From assembly GCF_031877795.1 (NCBI RefSeq), contig NC_133943.1, positions 11,339,001-11,403,000 of the forward strand: a stretch of 64,000 nucleotides of DNA, written 5' to 3'. A model generated the notes under the pieces. It made no database searches and was not told the DNA's origin. It was given only the letters and a program-made list of their open reading frames with translations. Both the position numbers and the translations under genes were made by a program. Below are positions 57,006-64,000 of the stretch, piece after piece (position 1 is the first letter of the stretch; the number at the start of each line of letters is the position of its first letter). The DNA is from Strix aluco (taxonomy: Eukaryota; Chordata; Aves; Strigiformes; Strigidae).

Positions 57006-57079
57006 GGCCACCCACCCGCCGGAGGGGCCACCGGACAGGACCCCGCAGCAGAAGGGGCGCCTATCCCTGCAGAACACAG
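56929..57079 (+). CDS. STC2: STC2 coding exon 1 (signal peptide and mature N-terminus)
   Basis: Encodes residues 1-50 plus the first base of codon 51. The start ATG is in a favourable context (gcgaccATG, A at -3) and gives MCAELRGKLLALALLL, which resembles the mammalian STC2 start. The exon ends at ACACAG, followed by the donor GTACGG at 57080. Seven bases into the intron a run of 15 G begins. The first base of the split Ala51 codon (G) is the last exonic base; exon 2 supplies CT. Codon use is very GC-rich because the exon sits inside the CpG island. The reading frame stays open to 57177, but that extension is intronic. Confidence 0.96.
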
Positions 57080-60000
57080 GTACGGCGGGGGGGGGGGGGG
57101 GTGTGCGAAAGTGGGGGGGTGCGGTGCTCCCCTCGCTGTTTCTGGAGCGCCGGCGAAATAGCCGCGCTGAGTTCTGACAGGCGTTTTATTTCGGTGTCCG
57201 ACTGTCAGGCATAAATCACCAGAGGAAATAAGAGCTCGCTCCTAATTACCTTTAAAGCCCGGCTTTGCCAAGCACGTGTTGCCCTTGCAACAGCCGCGGC
57301 AGCGCTCCGGGCGAAGCACGGGGCCGGTGCGGAGCGGGGCCGGGGGGAGCCCGGCGGAGATGCTGGGCTCGGGAGGAGAAAGTTTCTCGGCGCAGCGTTT
57401 GAAACCGGGTCGAGGTGGGGGGGGGGGGACGGACGGACGGACGCGGGAGGGAAGGGGAAGCGGCTGGAAATGACTGGTGCTTTGCCTCCTCCGTAGGGAG
57501 TCGTGCAATGATGCAACGGACCGGGGGTTTCTCTCCTCCTCTCCCGCCCCCTGCGCTCCCTCCCCCGGGTATTATCTGCCTAGAAAGAGAGAGCTGAGGC
57601 GTGCACTTCGCTGGATCGCTTCCCAGCCGTGCAAAGAGAGAGCGCGGGATCCAGACGCTTCCCTTCCCCCCCCCCCCCCCCTTCTACACCCCCCCCCCCT
57701 TTCTCCTTCCCCCCCCCCCCTTTTTTTTTTAACACTCTCAGTGCTGCGAGACGTGTTTAAACACACACGAGCAGGAATGCACGAATGCCCATTAGGGACT
57801 GCCACATGTGAATCACGGCACTGTGCAGTTCTCAGCACGCTGGAGCCAGGACATGTGATCCGGCAAAGGGTTTGCATCCGGATGCCAACACAAGCACTAC
57901 AGCTGAGCTCCCGGCCCCAAAAAAGCCCAGCTCCGCGCTCTGCAGCGCTCCACAAAGAGCTCCATTTTTCCACACCCCACACCCACCCCACCCCCCCCGG
58001 TGCGTGAGTGTTTGCGCAGCTTTTCGCGTGTGGCTGAGACAATCCCAGGAGCCGGCCCCGGGGCTCCCGTGTCCCACCCCCAGATGCACTTCGGGGCAGG
58101 TAGAAGGGATGGGGGGGAATGGAAAAAAGAAAAAAAAAAAGAGGCGGCAGTGATTTGGTTTTGAGCTGGGGGGGGTGCATGTGAACTCCGTATCCGCGGC
58201 TCCTCGCATTGCCTTGCAGCGGGTTGAAATTAGACCGAAAGTTGCTGTAAAGACTTGCAAATGGACCGCATGGCAAAGGGGGAGGCTGGGGATGTCTGAA
58301 ACATGCTGCGGTTCAGAGGGGGATTAGGCTGGCTCCCAAGGGCGAGCTTTAATTAAAGGTACCACTAGGGCACAGAGTACAGGAATTCTTAGCATCCTCA
58401 GTTCTGGTCTAAAAGCTGCCCCTGTTTAACTTTATCCCGAGGCTTTCTCAGCAACCACCTTCCCTCTGGCAGTATTACTACATCCATTTTTTTTTTTAAA
58501 GGACCAGAAGCTGTCTTGTTAAGAATTAGATTTTTGGGGGTTTTTTGGTAAGTGAGTATTAGACAGCATTTTTTCACAGTATTACATAACATCTGAAAGG
58601 GCAGAATAAACATATATGTAATGGCTAGCTCCAGTAGATCTATTTTATATACTACATATATATTCAGTTGATTTCTGCATAGGTGAGGACATAGTTGCAG
58701 CTTTATGCAACACTCAGTGCAAAGGACTCTATCAGTAGGAGCTTTGCCATCAACTTTGTAGGCATCATGACAGAGGAAACCCAGCGGTCTGTAAAAAACA
58801 TTGTGCTAATAGCCAGAAACTAGCTCAAAGTACCAGAAATGAGAAATTTTAGCTGCCGGGGTCCTGCGCTTCTCATTTTGGCACTTCAATTTGATGGGGA
58901 GCTTTGTAGAAGTCGGACAGCAAAAATCATGCCTGTCCTTTGCTCCTGAGGAATGCAAAAGCGTTAGACAGTTCTCGAGTGAAATAGCTTGACGTAAGCA
59001 TAGTGGATTTGGCATTTACTTCTTGGATATCACTTTCATAACATAATACACCCAAGCTTTGGCCTAATTTCTGCAAAAAGTGGGCATGCTGTGGGTACAA
59101 TAACCGTCGTCACGTGTTTTTTTCTTTCGAACTGATGATGTTAGCAAAATAACTCTTTCCCTCCCCCCTCAACCCACCACCAGATTCTATGAACAGTTCT
59201 TCAAATTAACTGTAATCAATGCTCATTTTAGCTGAAATCCAGCACTGCCTGGTTAATGCTGGCGATGTGGGATGTGGAGTGTTTGAATGCTTTGAAAACA
59301 ATTCTTGCGAGATCCGAGGCTTACACGAGATCTGCATGACATTCCTGCACAACGCTGGAAAATTTGATGCCCAGGTAACACGGTGAAATGTCCTACATAT
59401 CTGCTTGCTTCTAATAGACACTTGACACGTGTTTTAGTTCCTTAACACATCTTTGCAAAAAGTTACCATTACAGACCAAATCTACTTTTGCACATGACCG
59501 GCTTCACTAAGAATTTTTCTGTTGAAGGGTCCAGAATCAGGACCCCAAAACAATAATCGAGCAGCAGTGTGCAACCTGTCCCAGGAGACAGGCTGTCTCT
59601 AGCTACAGCTCCCTGTGATCACGTCCTCCTCCTGTACCCAGGATAACTAAATCAGAACACTAATGTAGCTGAGCATGGTTTTCAGAAACACTAAGCGGCT
59701 TAAGCTGCTACACCGTGTTTGTTCAGAGCTGATTCTAAAATGCACCTTGGGCACCCAGTTCATTTAGACATATCGAAGTATTTCCCAATGTGTAGTTATT
59801 AAAGTTCGTCCTCAAAACTTGCACACAACCAGTACAGGCAACCTCCTAAAGCTGCTGTATTCAAATAAGTCTTTGGTTCAATCACTGACGTTAAAATACA
59901 TTACTTAGACGGTATGCAGTATTAAGTTTGTCTCCTTCATTTTCTCCCCAGACCATTTATGCATCATTGAGACATCCTGTTATTATGTCTTGTAAACCTA

Positions 60001-62107
60001 CTCTCCCATTTCAATGTGGAGGGAAGAGAACATTACGACGGGCCAGTGGCATTTGGCTGGACCATGCAGTTTACAGCATAACTTTACTAAAAGCACCAGC
60101 TACATGGCACTGTTAAAAGCATGGTATAAAGTAGAGCTGCCTTCAGGACTCAGCATGTTCCATGAGGGATGGTGGGACCACCCAGTAGGAAATGCTTTTG
60201 AAGTGCTGGAGTTTCAGGCTCAAATTCTCAAGGATGTGCAAAGGGTCTGGCTAGCCATTAAAATGGGAATTATTTCTTCTGTGGGTATCTGAAAACCTTC
60301 AGCTTAATTTCCAAGTGGCTTCCAGAAAACACTCATTTATTTTTGCACAATATTCTGTCAGTGAACAAAATTGACCAAAGAAGTAAGCCCTGTTGGGAAG
60401 GGGGGGGAACATGCCTGCAAAGGTTGAGTGTAGCCATTGATGCCTATTTGCCAGGATCCCCAGATACTGCTAATCAAATATAGCCTGTTTCATGTCCAAG
60501 CTGTCTCCATTGCAGTGCAGAAGTATTAAACCCCTGGAGCTTTATTTAATATGGAGGTGACTTTAGCCTCTATTACGACATGGCTTTTCATGGCTCATCT
60601 CTATTATCTACAGTTATTTCAGGCTGCATTAAATGACAAGACTAACATTGGCCACTTTCTGCTCTATGCGCTCCTTCCCTCTCTCTGAAACCTGAGAATT
60701 GCTGTCAGGTTTGGTTTATATAAGAATTTTCTTTTTTATCCTTATTTGCCTACTGTGCTGTGTGTGTTACTGAAGGGAAGGGCAAGTAAGCGCCTTTGGT
60801 ATGGGGAATAGAAATGGATGATGACTAAAGCAGTTCTTTGATCAGCAAGAAACATTTCTGACTTGAAACAATTTGAGGACAACATCTGCTTGCAGGTCTG
60901 GGTGAATCTTAGTTAATGCCAGTGGAACTGTGCCAGTGTACTCTTTGGATCAAGGATAACAAGAATTTGGTCTTCATGAAGGATTTGTGTAAAATAGTCT
61001 GAAGCTAATGAAGAGATGGGGGCAGTGCAGGAGACTTCCACACACCTATTGCTCAGCAATTAAAGGGAGTCTGAGCAGAGCTGTCAGACTGCGACACATG
61101 CACCATGTATGGCAACTATAGTATCAGACAGTAAAGAGACAAGGAAGGGATGGCTTTGATACCCAGTAAGCAACTGAATGAAGGAATCGCAAACAGTGGT
61201 TAAAGAGATGCTGCTAAAGCAGCTTCCCTGCAACTTATTTTTTTAGTTTCTTGATATTTTTTTTTTTTTTTAATCTCACAATTTCTTGGAGCAAACAGAT
61301 GTCAAGACCCTGTAGGATTATTATTAGTGCTGATTTGAGTCCCTTTTCCAAGAAGTGGTAGTAAAGACTGACAGCTGGGGAATGGGGCAGGTGCTTATCA
61401 GATGGTGCATATGTGTCTGTGAGTTTGCAAACTAATTTTAAAATTAAAAAAACCTAATTTGCAGTTACTGAATGGGTGTCTGCTTGTGGTCCTGGGGACC
61501 TCAGCCATGGCAGGACGCCCTCTCCTTCTTGTGAACCTGCTGTGCTGCCACCCCAGAAGCAAACAAAGTCAGTAACTTGAACGTTGAATTACTTCAAGGT
61601 GCTTACTTTTGCCCTTTCCCTTGTTGGGCATTCAGCTGTTGCAGCAGAGAAAGACTCAGAATACCAGTGAGGAAGTCCTGTGTGTTCAGCTCCACTGGGA
61701 TAGCAAAGCTGGGTAACTTGGCATGGTCCTTAAGGGCAGAGAAACAAAGAGAAGAGGGGGGAAAAGCCATTAAGTGATACCCTTAATCTGACAACCCTTG
61801 ACATTCTCCTACAGAGGAGCAGCTAGCTGGGCATAAATCAGCTGCTGTGCTTAATGGACAAAAATACAGACCTACTCCGTTTCTTTTCTTCTCAGGGAAA
61901 ATCCTTCATTAAAGACGCTCTGAAGTGTAAGGCTCATGCCTTGAGGCATAAATTCAGCTGCATCAGCCGTAAGTGCCCTGCCATTAAAGAGATGGTGTTC
62001 CAGTTACAGCGGGAGTGCTACCTGAAGCATGACCTCTGCTCCGCTGCCAAGGAGAACGTCCAGGTCATTGTGGAGATGATTCACTTCAAAGACCTGCTGC
62101 AGCATGA
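56929..62107 (+). CDS. STC2: Stanniocalcin-2 (STC2), partial: coding exons 1-3, last exon outside the window
   Basis: Secreted, disulfide-linked glycoprotein hormone of the stanniocalcin family; known roles include calcium/phosphate handling, ER-stress responses and inhibition of PAPP-A proteolysis. Join 56929-57079, 59232-59374 and 61896-62107: 151+143+212 nt, all in frame, giving 168 full residues plus two bases of codon 169. Residues 1-24 form a signal peptide with a leucine/alanine-rich core, probably cleaved before TEATHPPEG. The mature N-terminus matches the STC2 form (NPPEG/HPPEG, QQKGRLSLQNT) rather than STC1. Core cysteines are at about 56, 65, 70, 76, 85, 109, 120, 125, 139 and 146. 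Asn73-Asn-Ser is the conserved N-glycosylation sequon. Mammalian STC2 is about 302 residues, so about 130 C-terminal residues, including the dimerising cysteine and His-rich tail, are missing here because the window ends. Identification rests on recalled family sequence, not a database search. Confidence 0.97.
57273..57278. promoter_or_regulatory. CACGTG E-box / possible hypoxia element in intron 1
   Basis: Palindromic CACGTG within caagCACGTGttgc about 345 bases after the STC2 ATG. Further ACGTG cores lie at 55459-55463 (upstream edge of the island) and 57751-57755. Mammalian STC2 responds to hypoxia, and HIF sites have an ACGTG or GCGTG core, but USF/MYC-type proteins use the same box. Low specificity. 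Confidence 0.25.
57427..57443 (+). repeat. GGAC tetranucleotide repeat after a G12 run
   Basis: Four tandem GGAC units follow G12 (57417-57428) in intron 1. Short microsatellite in the CpG island. Confidence 0.85.
57509..57517 (+). promoter_or_regulatory. C/EBP-ATF response element-like site, TGATGCAAC
   Basis: Intron 1 contains TGATGCAAC about 580 bases downstream of the STC2 ATG, inside the CpG island and preceded by an overlapping TGCAA. TGATGCAA followed by a pyrimidine is the core bound by ATF4-C/EBP heterodimers at stress genes, and mammalian STC2 is a reported ATF4/PERK target. The sequence match is exact; binding is inference. Confidence 0.45.
57659..57730. repeat. Homopyrimidine block with C16, C11, C12 and T10 runs
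   Basis: In intron 1, about 70 bases are nearly all C/T on the + strand (only two A near 57686-57688): C16 at 57666-57681, C11 at 57689-57699, C12 at 57709-57720, T10 at 57721-57730. Low-complexity tract able in principle to form G-quadruplex (minus strand), i-motif or triplex DNA. Confidence 0.85.
59232..59374 (+). CDS. STC2: STC2 coding exon 2 (stanniocalcin core, glycosylation site)
   Basis: Acceptor ctcattttag at 59231; donor CAG/GTAACA at 59375. Its 143 bases complete Ala51 and encode residues 52-98, beginning EIQHCLVNAGDVGCG and ending HNAGKFDAQ, an almost unchanged stanniocalcin core. Cysteines are at about 56, 65, 70, 76 and 85; the sequon Asn73-Asn-Ser lies between Cys70 and Cys76. 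The exon ends in phase 0. Base composition drops to about half GC, unlike exon 1. The exon has no long single-exon ORF of its own because its upstream intronic frame is interrupted. Confidence 0.97.
59375..61895 (+). other. STC2: STC2 intron 2
   Basis: 2521-base phase-0 intron, GTAACA to CTCAG. Moderately AT-rich. Contains a T15 tract at 61257-61271 and otherwise no clear transposon. ORFs of about 60-90 codons inside it (for example 60014-60292) show no family resemblance and are chance frames. Confidence 0.93.
61896..62107 (+). CDS. STC2: STC2 coding exon 3 (stanniocalcin core, second half)
   Basis: Acceptor with a pyrimidine tract, ttcttttcttctcag, ending at 61895; donor CATGA/GTAAGT at 62108. 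The 212 bases encode residues 99-168, starting GKSFIKDALKCKAHALRH and ending MIHFKDLLQH, plus two bases (GA) of codon 169, so the exon ends in phase 2. Any purine or pyrimidine could follow, but family members have Glu-Pro-Tyr here, so exon 4 should begin with A or G. Cysteines at about 109, 120, 125, 139 and 146 continue the core disulfide pattern. An in-frame ATG at 61854 is intronic and not a start. Reading straight through the donor would give a TAA at 62109-62111. Confidence 0.97.
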
Positions 62108-63014
62108 GTAAGTGCCTCCGCACTAGTGCAGTCAGGGGCGTGGGAGCTCCTTCCAGGAGCGCGATGGTGCCAATGGGCTGTGCATCTGCCCAAGAGCTGT
62201 TTCACCTCCTCCTGGCCTTAAGCATGTCTTGTTTTCCCATCTACCAGACCAAGGTAATACCTTCTTCACAGGGGCCCTTGAAGACTAGTTTGTTTACAAA
62301 GGGTTAGACGTGACTGTGTAAGGAGATGAAATGGGTTGAAGTTGGATCTGGCTGTCTCTTTGGTCGTTTAGCAAATACAGTGTTGGTCTCTGTTGTTTCC
62401 AGAGGCATCTCACAATGTCTCTATGCTTTCTGAGCTCAAAGGCACCATTCCTGACCTCAGTATCTTGTTAAAGATGACAGCTAGAGTAGAAGGGGGAAGA
62501 AGGTCTATGCAAAGTTGTCAGTAAGATGATAATTTCTTCTTTAAATACATACTTTCAATTGTCTTGTAGTTAATTGTCCCTGAAAGAGCTGCAGTCCCCC
62601 AGGTAATCTCCCATTCATCTTATTCCTTATTAATCTCAGATGCTTTTTAATAAAACATGGAGGTGTACAAAATGAAGGCACAAGTCAGATTTTGAGGAGT
62701 TCATACCTCTGACTGGGAACACAGCTGCCCTCCAAGGAATGGCAGGCACAAATCCTATTTGGAATTGATCAAAGCTGCCCCATGACAGCAACAAACCAGG
62801 CACAAGCTGTTTGTACCAACTCTTTGTGCACAGATGCAAAAATCAGAGCCTGTTTTTCTTGCAGGTGAGCATCTCGCCTCCCAAACAAGAAGGCTGAGCA
62901 ACAGCCTGGCAGCAGAATTAACCTTAGAGCATCTTCCTACCATGCCTCTATGCCTTCTTATCCCTAGTGGATAATAGTACAGAAACCCCAAATCCCAGCA
63001 GTCATGACAGATAC

Positions 63015-63037
63015 TTTTTTTTTTTTTTTTTCCACAG
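63015..63037 (+). other. Strong decoy 3' splice site in STC2 intron 3
   Basis: T17 (63015-63031) followed by CCACAG forms a near-ideal acceptor ending at 63037. Sequence after it is not the expected STC2 exon 4, so it is either unused or an alternative terminal exon. From the exon-3 phase it would add 27 codons before a TGA. Confidence 0.4.
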
Positions 63038-63734
63038 AATCATTTCTTCTGGACTTTTAGCCTTGTGTTTTCATTGGTCTCCAAAGGAGCTGTGCCCCGA
63101 TTCTCTTACTTTCTGTTGAAAACCACCCCCTAATACTTAAGCTGTAGTTGCAGAGAGACACTTTGCCAGTTTACTCTCAAATGCAGAGTCGTTAGCTGTG
63201 GTATGCACGAGCTGAACATGGTGGCCTGAAAGCAAGGCCCTTTCCATGGACATTCCTGAGGCTGAGATCAAAGGCATAGCTGGTGGCTGTGCCCAGGAGG
63301 AAGGGCAGCATCCCGCTGCCTGCGGGGAGAGGCGCCTCGTCCTGCACAGCAGCACCTCTCTGTGGGCGCTGCTCAGATGTGTTAGTAGGCTATAAATTGG
63401 GGACTTGGTACCAGTTAACCCCCCCCATCATTTGGAGATGAGAAGAACTATGAAAGTCAAAGGCCTGTCCAAGGAGAATTAAGTCATCCTTGTTTTACAA
63501 ACAGGCTAAAGCAGGAATGCTCAAATGCAGCTGCTTATTTCTGGGGAGCTTAACTGGGGGGTTGCTGGCTTGAGAAGAGATGGATCACTCCGCTGAACAC
63601 CTATAATTTGCATGATCTCATTTAGTGCTTCCTACACTTCATTTTCAGCATCTCAGAGTTGGAGCTTAGCTTTCCTATGGAGGACTCCCCAAATAGAAGT
63701 CAGCCAAAGTCTCCCCTCCCCTAAATTTAGAGGC

Positions 63735-63855
63735 CATCTCTGAAGCTTTTGAACTAAGGAACTTGTTCAAGATCAGTAGGCAAGTGTGGCAGAGCTGGAA
63801 ATAAAATCACATCTGCTGACTTGCAGCCTTGTGCTCAGTTCAGGTACTATGGTCA
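63735..63855 (-). mobile_element. MIR-type SINE remnant in STC2 intron 3 (antisense)
   Basis: 'aaggaacttgttcaagatca', 'gtaggcaagtgtggcagagc' and 'tggaaataaaatcacatctg' follow the reverse complement of the MIR core (aagtgacttgcccaaggtca, cagtggcagagctgggaat). The AATAAA at 63800-63805 lies within the remnant and is probably a by-product of SINE decay, not a polyadenylation signal in use. Confidence 0.65.
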
Positions 63856-64000
63856 GGCCAGCTGAAATGCAGAAAGTAAAACAGTGAAGGAGAAATGGGC
63901 CAGTATTAATCCGCAGGGCTCTGGCAGACTCTGAATACCTGAAATATTTGGCAGCTGAGCCACTTTTTAGTCATACCAGCAACCTTTTTCTTCCAAAGAT

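Larger units (their letters stand above)
55380..58230. promoter_or_regulatory. CpG island spanning the STC2 promoter, exon 1 and early intron 1
   Basis: Base composition changes abruptly from about 40% GC to very GC-rich sequence with frequent CpG from about 55380, and falls back near 58230. It includes homopolymers G13 (55404-55416), C13 (55624-55636), G13 (56493-56505), G15 (57087-57101), G12 (57417-57428) and C16 (57666-57681), many with quadruplex potential. It starts about 1.5 kb upstream of the STC2 ATG, so an upstream or divergent start site within it is possible. Edges were judged by eye. Homopolymer lengths in such DNA are often assembly-dependent. Confidence 0.9.
57080..59231 (+). 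other. STC2: STC2 intron 1
   Basis: 2152-base phase-1 intron with GT (57080) and AG (59231) ends. The first about 1.1 kb continues the CpG island and holds long G and C runs, a GGAC tetranucleotide repeat (57427-57443), a CACGTG box (57273), a TGATGCAAC element (57509) and the pyrimidine block at 57659-57730. The remainder is AT-rich with no recognisable repeat. A second CACGTG lies near 59112. First introns of CpG-island genes often hold promoter-proximal regulatory DNA; that this one does so is inference. Confidence 0.93.
62108..64000 (+). other. STC2: STC2 intron 3, 5' part (continues past the window)
   Basis: Begins with the consensus donor GTAAGT. I looked for an exon-4 start (a phase-2 acceptor followed by a Pro-Tyr-Val-Asp-Leu type sequence) through to 64000 and found none, so the 3' end of the gene is outside. 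The segment contains a strong decoy acceptor at 63015-63037 and a MIR-like remnant at about 63735-63855. Confidence 0.85.

Noticed and set aside
56248..57015. 255-codon minus-strand and 251-codon plus-strand frames
   Set aside because: Composition-driven frames across the STC2 promoter and exon 1; no motif. The only part noted is the 58-codon uORF beginning at 56829.
57572..58276. 234-codon minus-strand and 176-codon plus-strand frames
   Set aside because: Driven by G/C runs in intron 1; low complexity.
61854..62111. 85-codon single-exon gene
   Set aside because: This is STC2 exon 3 extended into both introns; the ATG at 61854 lies before the acceptor.
62108..64000. Search for STC2 exon 4
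   Set aside because: No acceptor followed by the expected Pro-Tyr-Val-Asp-Leu type coding sequence; the exon is presumed to lie beyond the window.

Overview
This is a window of vertebrate nuclear DNA, almost certainly from a bird or a close sauropsid relative. Three things point that way. There is a clear 3'-end fragment of a CR1 LINE (about 14781-15040), the dominant avian retroposon. Several decayed MIR-type SINE remnants resemble those kept in sauropsid genomes. The single protein-coding gene has compact introns (about 2.2 and 2.5 kb) and a very GC-rich CpG-island promoter. There are no bacterial, phage, CRISPR, tRNA or rRNA features.

Layout. From 1 to about 55.4 kb the window is an AT-rich gene desert. 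I found no exon or RNA gene in it. The open reading frames there are short, overlap on both strands and look like no family I know. What it does hold is one CR1 fragment, four MIR-like remnants or possible remnants, several short stretches resembling archosaur palindromic MITE remnants, a perfect 25-bp minisatellite (30564-30648), low-complexity tracts, and a small CpG-rich patch at 53876-53998. From about 55.4 to 58.2 kb there is a CpG island carrying long G and C homopolymers. Within it lies a plausible core promoter (inverted CCAAT box at 56701, TATA-like element near 56767) and exon 1 of stanniocalcin-2 (STC2). Exons 2 (59232-59374) and 3 (61896-62107) follow on the + strand with consensus splice sites. 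The last coding exon was not found and should lie beyond 64000.

The three exons join in frame and encode about 169 residues of a secreted glycoprotein: a signal peptide, the N-terminal segment, the conserved Asn-Asn-Ser glycosylation site, and ten cysteines of the stanniocalcin core. In mammals the gene is stress-responsive (ATF4/PERK, hypoxia). The window shows elements that fit this: a TGATGCAAC C/EBP-ATF-type element and a CACGTG E-box in intron 1, an upstream ORF overlapping the start codon out of frame, and an unexpected run of six TGATGCAA cores between 7.7 and 18.2 kb. I see no wholly new biological system. The most useful leads are regulatory: the spaced C/EBP-ATF cores, the overlapping uORF, the G-run beside the exon 1 donor, and a strong decoy acceptor in intron 3.
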